Assembly: GCF_022829585.1 (NCBI RefSeq)
Contig: NZ_JAKSYC010000284.1
Span: 49,431-113,430 of the forward strand
Reading direction: 5' to 3'
DNA: 64,000 bases
From: Methylobacterium sp. J-026
Lineage (GTDB): Bacteria; Pseudomonadota; Alphaproteobacteria; Rhizobiales; Beijerinckiaceae
Under the pieces are notes generated by a model. That model saw only the letters and a list, made by a program, of their open reading frames with translations. It did no database searches and was not told where the DNA came from. The first letter of the stretch is position 1. Each line of letters begins with the position of its first letter. The position numbers were made by a program, and so were the translations under genes. Positions 35,063-43,973 of this stretch are shown one piece after another.

Positions 35063-37825
35063 TCAGTCGCGCCGCCGCCCGCCGCCGCCCTTGTATTTTG
35101 GTTTCTGCCCGCCGAGGCCCTGCGTCGAGCGCGGCTTCGGCCTTTCCTGCCAGACTGGCGCGCCGCCGCCGACCGGCAGCTCGCGGTCGGTGCCCGGACC
35201 CATATTGTCGAGGTCGGGCTTGGCGATGCGGCTGTGCCCCGCCCCGCGCGGGGCTTTCCGGCCGAACTTGCCGGCCTCGCGCTCCACGTCCCCCTGCCGG
35301 GCCATCGGGTCGTCCGAGACCAGCAGCTCGGTCGCCTGGAGCCGCTTCAGCTCGTCGCGCAGCCGCGCCGCCTCCTCGAAGTCGAGATCGGCGGCCGCCG
35401 CGCGCATGCGCTTCTCCAGATCGGCCAGCACCGCCTTCAGGTTATGGCCGACCGTGATCGCGTCCTTCGCCAGGCCGGTATCGACCTGGACGTGGTCGCG
35501 CTCGAACACGCTGCTGAGGATGTCGGCGATGCCGCGCTTCACGCTCTGCGGCGTGATCCCGTGCTCCTCGTTGTAGGCGAGCTGCTTGGTCCGGCGCCGC
35601 TCGGTCTCGGCCATCGCCCGCTCCATCGAGCCGGTGATGTTGTCCGCGTAGAGGATGCAGCGCGCGTCCGCGTTCCGGGCGGCGCGGCCGATCGTCTGGA
35701 TCAGCGAGGTCTCCGAGCGCAGAAAGCCCTCCTTGTCGGCATCGAGGATCGCCACCAGGGCGCATTCCGGGATGTCGAGACCCTCGCGCAGCAGGTTGAT
35801 GCCGATCAGCACGTCGAAGGCGCCGAGGCGGAGATCCCGAATGATCTCGATCCGCTCCAGCGTGTCGATGTCGGAGTGCATGTAGCGCACCCGCACGCCG
35901 TTCTCGTGCAGGTACTCGGTGAGGTCCTCGGCCATTCGCTTGGTCAGCGTTGTCACCAGCGTCCGATAGCCAGCCTGGGCCACCTCCCGGACCTCGCCCA
36001 GCAGGTCGTCGACCTGGCTGCGGGCGGGGCGGATCTCGATCACCGGGTCCACGAGGCCGGTCGGACGGATCACCTGCTCGGCGAAGACGCCGCCGGTCTG
36101 CTCCATCTCCCACTTCCCGGGCGTCGCCGAGACGTGGACGGTCATGGGCCGCATCGCGTCCCACTCCTCGAAGCGCAGCGGCCGGTTGTCCAGGCAGGAG
36201 GGCAGGCGGAAGCCGTATTCGGCGAGCGTCGCCTTCCGGCGAAAGTCGCCCCGGTACATGCCGCCGATCTGCGGGACGGTGACGTGGCTCTCGTCGGTGA
36301 AGACCAGGGCGTTGTCGGGCAGGTACTCGAACAGGGTCGGCGGCGGCTCGCCGGGCTTCCGGCCGGTGAGGTAGCGGGAATAGTTCTCGATGCCGTTGCA
36401 GGCGCCGGTGGCCTCGATCATCTCGATGTCGAAGGTACAGCGCTGGTCGATGCGCTGGGCCTCGATCAGCCGGCCCATCTTGGTCAGCTCTTCGATCCGG
36501 CCGTTCAGCTCGTTCTTGATGCCCTTGATTGCCTGCTGCAGCGTCGGGCGCGGCGTCACGTAGTGCGAGTTCGCGTAGACCTTCACGAACTTCAGCTCGG
36601 CGATGGTCTTGCCGGTGAGCGGATCGAACTCGACGATGCTCTCGATCTCGTCGCCGAACAAGCCGATCCGCCAGCCGCGATCCTCCAGGTGGGCGGGCCA
36701 CAATTCGATGGAATCGCCCCGCACCCGGAAGGTGCCGCGGGCGAAATCGGACTGGATGCGCTTGTACTGCAGGGCCACGAGGTCGGCGATCAGCTGGCGC
36801 TGCTCGATCCGCTCGGCCAACGAGACGGTGAACGACATCGCCGTGTAGGTCTCGACCGAGCCAATGCCGTAGATGCACGAGACCGAAGCGACGATGATCA
36901 CGTCGTCCCGCTCCAGCAGGGCGCGGGTGGCGGAATGGCGCATCCGGTCGATCTGCTCGTTGATCGAGGATTCCTTCTCGATGAACGTGTCCGAGCGCGG
37001 GACATAGGCCTCGGGCTGGTAGTAATCGTAGTAAGAAACGAAATACTCAACGGCGTTGTCCGGGAAAAAGGACTTGAATTCTCCGTAGAGCTGGGCGGCC
37101 AGCGTCTTGTTGGGGGCGAGGATCAGCGCCGGGCGCTGGGTCTCCTCGATGATCTTGGCCATCGTGAAGGTCTTGCCCGAGCCGGTCACGCCGAGCAGGA
37201 CCTGATCGCGCTCGTGTACCTGCACGCCCTTGACCAGTTCGGCGATGGCGGTGGGCTGGTCGCCGGCCGGCTCGAACTCGGATCTCAGCGTGAACCGCAG
37301 CCCGCCCTCGGATTTCTGCGGGCGCTCCGGCCGGTGCGGGGTCCAGGTCTGGCCGTCCTTGAACAGCGGGTTGCCCTCGGTGAGCAGCCGCTCCAGCGCC
37401 GTCACGGTAGCCGAGGCGCCCCCGTCGCCGCCGGGATCCGTCAGATCGGCACCCTCCGGGACGGGGCCGTCCTCGGGCGGGATCAGGCCCAGGGCCTGGG
37501 CGAGGCGCGGGTCGACATCGGCGGCGTCGCCCAGGGCGTAGCCGGCCTGGGGCGCCTCCGCGAAGCCGTCGCGGGCGATCTCGGCCCGGCGCGTGGCGGC
37601 CGGGGAGGAGCCGCCGGTGGTCCCGTCCTTGGCGCCACGCTTCTTGGGCCTGCCCGGCCGGGCGGGCGCCTCGGGCGCCGGCTCCACGGGCGGCGGCCGG
37701 TTGCGGTTGAGTGCCGGGTTCAGCAGTGCGGCGAGATATGTGTCGAGGGGCTTCAGTTCGGGCTTCGACGCCTTGGCGGACGAGGCCGTGACGGAGGCGG
37801 CGCGCGATTTCTTCGGAGCGGGCAT
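35063..37825 (-). CDS. uvrB: UvrABC system protein B, N-terminally extended
   Basis: UvrB is the damage-verifying helicase-like subunit of nucleotide excision repair. The 920-residue protein has Walker A GVTGSGKT (about 210), the DESH box (FTDESHVTVPQIGGM), helicase motifs V and VI (INLLREGLD, QTIGRAARN) and a C-terminal UVR domain that binds UvrC (LEKRMRAAAADLDFEEAARLRDEL). UvrB is usually about 670-760 residues; here about 180 N-terminal residues are Pro/Ala/Gly-rich, and a Gly/Arg-rich tail of about 80 follows the UVR domain. The ATG at 37825 is chosen; GTG six bases upstream is also in frame. Confidence 0.97.
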   Translation of the reverse strand: MPAPKKSRAASVTASSAKASKPELKPLDTYLAALLNPALNRNRPPPVEPAPEAPARPGRPKKRGAKDGTTGGSSPAATRRAEIARDGFAEAPQAGYALGDAADVDPRLAQALGLIPPEDGPVPEGADLTDPGGDGGASATVTALERLLTEGNPLFKDGQTWTPHRPERPQKSEGGLRFTLRSEFEPAGDQPTAIAELVKGVQVHERDQVLLGVTGSGKTFTMAKIIEETQRPALILAPNKTLAAQLYGEFKSFFPDNAVEYFVSYYDYYQPEAYVPRSDTFIEKESSINEQIDRMRHSATRALLERDDVIIVASVSCIYGIGSVETYTAMSFTVSLAERIEQRQLIADLVALQYKRIQSDFARGTFRVRGDSIELWPAHLEDRGWRIGLFGDEIESIVEFDPLTGKTIAELKFVKVYANSHYVTPRPTLQQAIKGIKNELNGRIEELTKMGRLIEAQRIDQRCTFDIEMIEATGACNGIENYSRYLTGRKPGEPPPTLFEYLPDNALVFTDESHVTVPQIGGMYRGDFRRKATLAEYGFRLPSCLDNRPLRFEEWDAMRPMTVHVSATPGKWEMEQTGGVFAEQVIRPTGLVDPVIEIRPARSQVDDLLGEVREVAQAGYRTLVTTLTKRMAEDLTEYLHENGVRVRYMHSDIDTLERIEIIRDLRLGAFDVLIGINLLREGLDIPECALVAILDADKEGFLRSETSLIQTIGRAARNADARCILYADNITGSMERAMAETERRRTKQLAYNEEHGITPQSVKRGIADILSSVFERDHVQVDTGLAKDAITVGHNLKAVLADLEKRMRAAAADLDFEEAARLRDELKRLQATELLVSDDPMARQGDVEREAGKFGRKAPRGAGHSRIAKPDLDNMGPGTDRELPVGGGAPVWQERPKPRSTQGLGGQKPKYKGGGGRRRD

Positions 37826-38061
37826 GGACACAATATGGGCCGTGCGGCCGCCGGGAGAAACCCTGTCCGAAGGAGAGTTTTACCGCGCCCCGGCCGCCGG
37901 TCCCGCCGGCCCGCTGGCCGGCCGGACACCGGATCGTGGGAGCGGTTTTTCCGGCCCGGTGATTGTCCGAATACAACCGGTAGGTAGATTTCATCCCATG
38001 TCAGACTCGACCTGCAGCGCCGATGCTGAGAAATTCCGCCGCCGTGACCGGTCGAATTGGC

Positions 38062-38090
38062 TTGCGACGATCCGGCCGGGCCGGTACTTT
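38062..38090 (+). promoter_or_regulatory. Candidate promoter before membrane protein gene
   Basis: TTGCGA (38062-38067) and TACTTT (38085-38090) are spaced 17 bp, a sigma-70-like arrangement, 31-40 bp before the in-frame ATGs at 38121 and 38130. Inferred from consensus only. Confidence 0.35.
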
Positions 38091-38129
38091 GCGGCGCAAA
38101 GCACGATGCAGCCCCGGGGCATGAGGCGC

Positions 38130-38747
38130 ATGCGGGACCTGGACAAGGCATTGGCCGACATCGTGGCGATCCGTTCGCAGATCGCGCGCGACACGGCATT
38201 TCGCGGGGTCGGAGCGGCGACCGTCGCCGGCACCGGCGGCCTCGCGCTGGCCTGTGCGGCCGGCCAGGCCCTGTGGCTGGGCGATCCGGCGGCCAAGCCC
38301 GGCCTGTTCTTCGGACTCTGGGTCGCTGCCGCCCTCGCGGCCTTCGCGATGATCGGCGTGGAGGCGATGCGGCGCTCGCGGCGCCTGCATTCCGGCCTCG
38401 CCGACGCCATGGTGTGGAACGCCATCGAGGTCTTCCTGCCGGCCGCCGGCGCGGGGGCGTGCCTGGCCCTGGTGATCGCCCGCTTCGCCCCCGGGGAGGT
38501 CTGGATGCTGCCCGGCCTGTGGCAGGTCCTCGTCGGCCTCGGCCTGTTCGCTTCGGCGCGGATCCTGCCGCGGGCGGTGCAGGGCGTGGGCGCCTGGTAT
38601 CTGCTGGCCGGGCTCGCCGTGCTGGCCCTCTCGGCGGAGACGCGCCTCCTCTCCCCCTGGGCGATGGGCCTGCCGTTCCTGGTCGGCCAGGCCTGGCTGG
38701 CGGGGATCATCCATCACAGCGCCCGGGCCTTCGATGACGACCGCTGA
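38130..38747 (+). CDS. Integral membrane protein, hypothetical
   Basis: A 205-residue protein with about six hydrophobic segments. It begins MRDLDKALADIVAIRSQIARDTAFRG, a soluble helix I recall from similar rhizobial proteins that also precede a winged-helix gene. Other in-frame ATGs at 38106 and 38121 are possible; 38130 best fits recalled homologues. It overlaps the regulator gene by 14 bp. Function unknown; the regulator may control it. Confidence 0.75.
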   Translation: MRDLDKALADIVAIRSQIARDTAFRGVGAATVAGTGGLALACAAGQALWLGDPAAKPGLFFGLWVAAALAAFAMIGVEAMRRSRRLHSGLADAMVWNAIEVFLPAAGAGACLALVIARFAPGEVWMLPGLWQVLVGLGLFASARILPRAVQGVGAWYLLAGLAVLALSAETRLLSPWAMGLPFLVGQAWLAGIIHHSARAFDDDR

Positions 38748-39123
38748 CCGCGCCGTCGGGCGCTTCTCCTACGAGGGGCTCGACCGGCTGATCCACGAGC
38801 GGGCGCGTCTCTCCGTGCTCACCTCCCTGGTGGCGCATCCGAAGGGCCTGCCGTTTCCGGATCTCAAGCGTCTGTGCGGGTTGACCGACGGCAACCTGAG
38901 CCGCCACCTGGCGGTGCTGAGCGAGGCAGATCTGGTGAGCCTCGAGAAGGGTCTCGCGCATAACCGCCCGCAGACGGTGTGCCGGCTGACCGACACCGGC
39001 CGCCAGCGCTTCATCGGCTACCTGAGCGTCCTGGAGCAGGTCGTGCGCGATGCCGCGGAGGCCGCCGATCGCGGGCCGGAATCGGGGCGCCGCGGCCTCG
39101 ATCCGGCCACGAAACCGGTGTGA
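38734..39123 (+). CDS. Winged-helix DNA-binding transcriptional regulator
   Basis: A 129-residue MarR/ArsR-like winged-helix protein. The helix-turn-helix reads LPFPDLKRLCGLTDGNLSRHLAVLSEADLV (about 43-72), and the wing follows (TVCRLTDTGRQRF). No ligand-binding motif visible. The 14 bp overlap with the membrane protein gene and the adjacent prenyltransferase suggest it controls or is co-expressed with them. Confidence 0.88.
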   Translation: MTTADRAVGRFSYEGLDRLIHERARLSVLTSLVAHPKGLPFPDLKRLCGLTDGNLSRHLAVLSEADLVSLEKGLAHNRPQTVCRLTDTGRQRFIGYLSVLEQVVRDAAEAADRGPESGRRGLDPATKPV

Positions 39124-39200
39124 GACTGTCTAAGCTTCCCAAGATTATTAACTCCGCCCCGATAAACTTAAGCGATACCCCCATGCCGGGAGACTTTACG

Positions 39201-39926
39201 ATGCGAAGCGAAGCGGAGCCGAGGGCCCTGCACGCCGCGATCATCATGGACGGCAACGGGCGCTGGGCGACGCAGCGCGGGCGGCCGCGGCTGGCCGGGC
39301 ATCACCGGGGCGTCGAGGCGATCCGGCGCACCGCCGAGGCCTGCCCGGATCTCGGCATCGGCACGCTGACGCTCTACGCCTTCTCGGCGGACAATTGGCA
39401 GCGTCCCGCCGACGAGGTCGGCGGGCTGATGCGGCTACTGCGCTCCTATCTGCGCAACGAGACCCAGAGGCTCGCCCGCACCGGTACGCGCCTCAGCGTC
39501 GTGGGCCGGCGGGACCGGCTGCCGGAGGGCATCCCCGAGGCGATCATCGCCGCCGAGACCGCCACCGCGGCCGGGACCCGCCTGCACCTGCGGATCTGCG
39601 TGGACTACTCCGCCCGCGACGCGATCCTCGCGGCGGCGCAGCGCCTTCAGGGGGCGGACGCGCTCACGCGGGAGAATTTCGGCGCGCTGGTCGCCGGGCC
39701 GATGCACGGCTCACCGGTCGAGGTCGACCTGCTGATCCGCACCGGGGGCGAGCAGCGGCTGTCGGACTTCATGCTGTGGGAGGCGGCCTACGCCGAACTG
39801 CATTTCACCGAGCGGATGTGGCCCGATTTCGGGCCCGAGGACCTCGCCGAGGCGACGGCGGAGTTCCACCGCCGTGAGCGCCGGTTCGGCGGGCTCAAGG
39901 CGTCGGCCGTCCCGGCCGCGGCCTGA
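39201..39926 (+). CDS. uppS: Isoprenyl transferase (cis-prenyltransferase)
   Basis: A 241-residue cis-prenyltransferase that elongates farnesyl diphosphate to undecaprenyl diphosphate (cell-wall carrier). The catalytic Asp is in IIMDGNGRW (Asp17); FSADNWQRP and DLLIRTGGEQRLSDFMLW with the final SDFMLWEAAYAELHF are family motifs. Upstream GGAG about eight bases before the ATG at 39201 supports this start; ATG 39183 is also in frame. Canonical uppS is usually next to frr and cdsA; this copy is in another setting, so it may be a second enzyme. Confidence 0.9.
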   Translation: MRSEAEPRALHAAIIMDGNGRWATQRGRPRLAGHHRGVEAIRRTAEACPDLGIGTLTLYAFSADNWQRPADEVGGLMRLLRSYLRNETQRLARTGTRLSVVGRRDRLPEGIPEAIIAAETATAAGTRLHLRICVDYSARDAILAAAQRLQGADALTRENFGALVAGPMHGSPVEVDLLIRTGGEQRLSDFMLWEAAYAELHFTERMWPDFGPEDLAEATAEFHRRERRFGGLKASAVPAAA

Positions 39927-39969
39927 GCTCGGCTTGACGGGCGGGCGGCCGCGCGCAGAGGGTCCCGGC

Positions 39970-41190
39970 ATGAGCGAGACCCTTGCCAACCGCCGCGTCC
40001 TCCTCGTCATCGGCGGCGGCATCGCGGCCTACAAGGCCCTCGATTTGATCCGGCGCCTGCGCGAGCGCGGCGCCAGCGTCTGCCCGGTCCTGACCGCGGG
40101 GGCGCAGGAATTCGTGACGCCGCTGGCCGCGGCTGCGCTGGCCGGCGAGCGAGCCCATACCGACCTGTTCGACCGGGCCTCCGAGGCGGAGATCGGCCAC
40201 ATCAAGCTCGCCCGGCAGGCGGATGCCGTGGTTGTGGCCCCCGCCACTGCCAACCTCATGGCCCGGATGGCGGGCGGCCACGCCGCCGACCTCGCGACCA
40301 CGATCCTGCTGGCGACCGCCCTGCCGATCCTGATCGCGCCGGCCATGAACGTGCGGATGTGGGCCCACCCGGCGACCGGGCGCAACCGCGCGATCCTGGA
40401 GGGCGACGGCGTGCGCATCGTCGGCCCCAACGCCGGCCGGATGGCCGAGCCCGAGACCGGCCCCGGCCGCATGGCCGAGCCCCACGAGATCGCCGACGCC
40501 CTTGAACGAATGCTCGGCCTGGATGGCGACCGGCCCCTGACCGGCCGGCGCGTGCTCGTGACCTCCGGCCCGACCCACGAGCCGATCGATCCGGTGCGCT
40601 ACATCGCCAACCGCTCCTCCGGCCGCCAGGGCCACGCCATCGCGGCGGCCGCCGCCCGGGCCGGCGCAGCCGTGACGCTGGTCTCCGGGCCGGTGGCGAT
40701 CCCGGATCCGCCGGGCGTCACTGTCATCCGGGTGGAGACCGCCCGGGAGATGCTGACGGCCGTCGAGACGGCGCTCCCGGCCGATATCGCGATCTTCGCC
40801 GCCGCGGTGGCGGATTGGCGCCCGGAGCACGAGGCCGGCGCCAAGAAGATTAAGAAGGACGGCACCGGCCCCGCGCCGCTGGTCCTCGCCGAGAACCCCG
40901 ATATCCTCGCGACGATCGCCCGCCGGTCCGTCGCGCGCCCGCCCCTGGTGGTCGGCTTCGCGGCCGAGACCGATGCGGTGCTGGAGAATGCCCGGGCCAA
41001 GATCGCCCGCAAGGGCTGCGACCTGATCGTGGCCAACGACGTCTCGGCGGCGGGCGGCGTGATGGGCGGGTCTGAGAACACGGTCCACCTGATCCGCCGG
41101 GACGGCACGGTGGAGACCTGGCCGCGCCTCGGCAAGGACGAAGTCGCCCGGCGGCTGGTGGTGTCTCTCGCGGGGATGGTGGCGGGCTGA
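39970..41190 (+). CDS. coaBC: Phosphopantothenoylcysteine decarboxylase/synthase, CoaC Cys not conserved
   Basis: CoaBC makes 4'-phosphopantetheine from 4'-phosphopantothenate in coenzyme A synthesis. The N-terminal CoaC flavoprotein part (1-190) shows LLVIGGGIAAYK, His77 (E. coli His75) and Asn127 in PAMN (E. coli Asn125). Aligned with a constant offset of two, E. coli Cys158 falls on Glu160 (VGPNAGRMAEPETGPGRM). The CoaB part (205-406) has TSGPTHEPIDPVRYIANRSSG and NDVSAAGGVMGG. Start ATG at 39970 after GAGGG. Confidence 0.96.
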   Translation: MSETLANRRVLLVIGGGIAAYKALDLIRRLRERGASVCPVLTAGAQEFVTPLAAAALAGERAHTDLFDRASEAEIGHIKLARQADAVVVAPATANLMARMAGGHAADLATTILLATALPILIAPAMNVRMWAHPATGRNRAILEGDGVRIVGPNAGRMAEPETGPGRMAEPHEIADALERMLGLDGDRPLTGRRVLVTSGPTHEPIDPVRYIANRSSGRQGHAIAAAAARAGAAVTLVSGPVAIPDPPGVTVIRVETAREMLTAVETALPADIAIFAAAVADWRPEHEAGAKKIKKDGTGPAPLVLAENPDILATIARRSVARPPLVVGFAAETDAVLENARAKIARKGCDLIVANDVSAAGGVMGGSENTVHLIRRDGTVETWPRLGKDEVARRLVVSLAGMVAG

Positions 41191-41512
41191 GGCCGGGTCT
41201 TTCTGAAGCGGGCGATCAGATCCGCCCCATGGCTTCCCCACCCGCAGACCGACGGGCGACACAGGTTTGAGGTTTCAGCGTGCTCGCCGGTCAGATCGGC
41301 GGGGCTCGGGTCCCCTCTCCCGCACGGGAGAGGGGGCCAGTCGCGCTGCGTCATGAGCCGCGTGCCTTGAACCTGCGTCGCCCATAGCCCGCAGAGGGGG
41401 GAGAGAGGAGCGGAACCGCCGCGCCCTCAACCCCGCCCTGGCCTGCCGCGGCCCGAGTCGCTAGAAGGCGCGCGACGACCGGCGCGCACAGCGCCGGTTC
41501 CAGGGAGAAACC
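41191..41512. other. Intergenic region after coaBC, 322 bp
   Basis: No gene is supported. It holds the perfect hairpin at 41312-41335 and otherwise GC-rich sequence with no clear promoter. The FKBP gene follows on the same strand. Confidence 0.6.
41312..41335. repeat. Perfect 11-bp-arm palindrome, intergenic
   Basis: Arms CCCCTCTCCCG (41312-41322) and CGGGAGAGGGG (41325-41335) around a two-base CA. It may act as a terminator or belong to a dispersed family: its right 17 bases (41319-41335) recur exactly at 51209-51225 in another gap. Confidence 0.6.
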
Positions 41513-41929
41513 ATGCCTCGCCTGTCCCTTATCGCCGGAGCCGCGTTGATTGCCATGACCACAGCCGCCAATGCCGAGACCGTGACCCTGCCGTCCGGTC
41601 TGCAGTACCAGGACGAAGTCGTGGGCACCGGGCCGGAGCCGAAGGCCGGGCAGCAGGTCACCGTCCAGTACACCGGCTGGCTCGACGAGGGCGGCAAGAA
41701 GGGCAAGAAGTTCGATTCCTCCCGCGACCGCAACCAGCCCTTCAGCTTCCCGCTCGGGGCCGGCCAGGTCATCAAGGGCTGGGACGAGGGCGTCGCGACG
41801 ATGAAGACCGGCGGCAAGCGCACCCTGATCATCCCGCCGCAGCTCGGCTACGGCGCCCGGGGCGCCGGCGGCGTGATCCCGCCGAACGCCACCCTGATCT
41901 TCGACGTCGAGCTCCTCGGCGCGAAGTAA
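41513..41929 (+). CDS. FKBP-type peptidyl-prolyl isomerase, periplasmic
   Basis: A 138-residue exported single-domain FKBP. A signal peptide (1-22, ending NAE) is followed by the FKBP fold: VTVQYTGWL, FDSSRDRNQPFSFPLGAGQVIKGWDEGV and IPPQLGYGARGAGGVIPPNATL. It should speed folding of exported proteins. CAGGGAGA lies just before the ATG. jetA starts 35 bp downstream. Confidence 0.96.
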   Translation: MPRLSLIAGAALIAMTTAANAETVTLPSGLQYQDEVVGTGPEPKAGQQVTVQYTGWLDEGGKKGKKFDSSRDRNQPFSFPLGAGQVIKGWDEGVATMKTGGKRTLIIPPQLGYGARGAGGVIPPNATLIFDVELLGAK

Positions 41930-41964
41930 GGGCACGGCTGCGCGACGGCGAAAGTCCTCAAAGA

Positions 41965-43335
41965 ATGCTGTTCGCGCAGCTGCCCGACGAGCTGTTCAAG
42001 CCCCTGGCCGCGCCGAGCCGGGGCTTCAACGCCGCCCTGCTGCTGCACCTGCACCGGCGTGTCCTCGGGGCCGAGCCGGTGCGCAAGGCCGAGCTGCTGG
42101 CCGAGATCGGCGACTTCGCCGCCGGCTGGAGCGATCCGGAGGTCAGCGGCGACGAGCCGATCTCCGCCGAACCGGCCGAGCGCCGCACGGCGCTTTACCG
42201 GCGCCTCCTCGACACCGGCTGGCTGATCGAGCGCCGCGAGCGCTACGTGCCGGTGGTGGAGTTCGACCCCGAGGCGCGGCTCCTGCTGGAGGAGCTGTCG
42301 CGCCTCGAACGGGGTGAGACCCGCTCCTACGGCGGCGCCGTGCTGGAGGTGCTGGGCGGCCTGGAGAGCGCCCTCTCGGATCCGGGCAACCGGTCCGAGG
42401 CCCTGTCCAACGCCGCCCGGGCGGCGGCGGCCTTCCTGGCGCATGTCCGCGGCCTCGCCGCCGGCATGCGCAAGGTCGAGGAGCGCATCCTGCGCGAGCC
42501 CGACCGCGCCAAGACCTTCCGGCTGTTCTTCGAGGATTTCGTCGAGCGCCACCTGATCAGCGACTACCGGACGCTGCACACACGGTTCAACCCGTTTCGC
42601 TTCCGGGCCAGCGTGGTGCGTGAGGCCGGCCGGGCCCTGCGCGACGCCCTCACGGTCCGGGCGCTCGCCGAGGGCCTGATCCGCGAGGGCCGCAGCCCCG
42701 ATCTCGACGCCGCCCAGCGGGCGATCCGGTCCGATCTCACCCAGATCCTGGCGGTGTTCGAGGGGCTCGACAACCACCTCGACGCCGTCGACGCCGTGGT
42801 GGCGCGGCTTGAGCGCCGGATCGGCGCCGCCCTCCACGTCATGGATCGTCCGGATCCGAGCGCCGTCGAGCGTGCCGCCGCGCTGTTGCGCGCCGTCGGC
42901 GGGTCGGAGATCGCCCCCGACGTCCCGGCCGAGGTCTCGCTGCTGCGGCCGCCGATCGGCCACGCGCATCTCCAGGCCCCGCGGGCTCGCAAGGCCGCCA
43001 TCGACATGGAGCCCCTGCCCGACTTGGAGGACGATCCCGTAGTGGACGCCTTCGCGGCCGCCAAGGCGGCGTTCCGGCGCCGCACCACCGTCACCCCCGA
43101 GGGCATGACCGCCTTCGTGGAAGCACGGCTCGGACACGCCCCGGCGCTGCGCGGGGCCGAGATCGCGATCATGGGGGTGGACGACTTCATCGTGTTCCAG
43201 CGCCTGCGCGAGATCGACGTCCTGTTCGACGCCAAGCTCGGCGACCTTTACGCCGTCTCGCGGCTGCCCGGGCGCGTCACCAACGGCTGGCTCGACTGCC
43301 CGGACTTCATCCTGGAGCGGCGCTCCGGTGCTTGA
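41965..43335 (+). CDS. jetA: JetA/MksF-like kleisin of condensin-type Wadjet/MksBEF system
   Basis: A 456-residue soluble protein like the JetA (MksF) kleisin of Wadjet-type systems. The opening LFAQLPDELFKPLAAPSRGF is the family start. The chain is helical (for example RRIGAALHVMD), then the C-terminal domain has DDFIVFQRLREIDVLFDAKL. JetA bridges the two heads of JetC with JetB. It overlaps jetB (8 bp), which supports the assignment. Weak ribosome site; only 35 bp follow the FKBP gene. Confidence 0.85.
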   Translation: MLFAQLPDELFKPLAAPSRGFNAALLLHLHRRVLGAEPVRKAELLAEIGDFAAGWSDPEVSGDEPISAEPAERRTALYRRLLDTGWLIERRERYVPVVEFDPEARLLLEELSRLERGETRSYGGAVLEVLGGLESALSDPGNRSEALSNAARAAAAFLAHVRGLAAGMRKVEERILREPDRAKTFRLFFEDFVERHLISDYRTLHTRFNPFRFRASVVREAGRALRDALTVRALAEGLIREGRSPDLDAAQRAIRSDLTQILAVFEGLDNHLDAVDAVVARLERRIGAALHVMDRPDPSAVERAAALLRAVGGSEIAPDVPAEVSLLRPPIGHAHLQAPRARKAAIDMEPLPDLEDDPVVDAFAAAKAAFRRRTTVTPEGMTAFVEARLGHAPALRGAEIAIMGVDDFIVFQRLREIDVLFDAKLGDLYAVSRLPGRVTNGWLDCPDFILERRSGA

Positions 43336-43954
43336 GGGCTTCCGCGCCATCATCGACGGCGACGAGCCCGCGCCAGCGGGCGCCCGGGCGCCGGACGCCG
43401 AGGAACTCAGCCGCGCCCTCCAGGTGCTGTTGAAGGGCCAGGTGATCTACGCCGACACCCAGGGGATCGGGCGCTCCTACGAACTCGCCCGGCACTACGC
43501 CCCGTTCTTCACCGACTATTTCGCCTGCCTCGGCTACGCGCTGACCGTCTCGCACCGTGACCAGATGGTCTCGCTGAGTCCCGCCGCGGACGCCCCGCGC
43601 CACGACATCGTCTCGGAGCGCCTGCGCAAGGACGAGACCCTCGTGCTCCTGGCGCTCCGGCTTCTCTACGAGGAGGGCCTGCGCGACCATCGCGCCGGCA
43701 CGGACGGGATCGTTGAATGCACCACCGACGAGATCGTCGAGAAGATCCGCACCGTGGCCCGCAACGAGCCCCCCGAGGAGGGACGGCTCGCCGACATCCT
43801 GCGCCTTTACGCAAGGCGCGGCGGCCTGCGGCTGGGCGAGCGCGACCGGGTCGAACGGGTCACCCCGCTCGCGCTCCTGCCGGGCCTGACGGTGCTCGCC
43901 TCGGACGCGTGGCTCGAACGCCTGCGGGCCTGGTCCGAGGCCGGGGAGGCCTGA
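43328..43954 (+). CDS. jetB: JetB/MksE-like accessory subunit
   Basis: A 208-residue protein like the JetB/MksE winged-helix (KITE-type) subunit: SRALQVLLKGQVIYADTQGIGRSYELARHYAPFFTDYFACLGY, then LRKDETLVLLALRLLYEEG and RLADILRLYARRGGL. It binds the JetA kleisin and DNA. GTG start at 43328, overlapping the jetA stop by 8 bp, shows translational coupling. The downstream gene is not jetC but a chemoreceptor on the other strand. Confidence 0.82.
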   Translation: MLEGFRAIIDGDEPAPAGARAPDAEELSRALQVLLKGQVIYADTQGIGRSYELARHYAPFFTDYFACLGYALTVSHRDQMVSLSPAADAPRHDIVSERLRKDETLVLLALRLLYEEGLRDHRAGTDGIVECTTDEIVEKIRTVARNEPPEEGRLADILRLYARRGGLRLGERDRVERVTPLALLPGLTVLASDAWLERLRAWSEAGEA

Positions 43955-43973
43955 TCGGCCCCGTGGGTGCGGG

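Noticed and set aside
35234..37987. A 917-codon plus-strand open frame opposite uvrB
   Set aside because: Antisense to uvrB; no domain.
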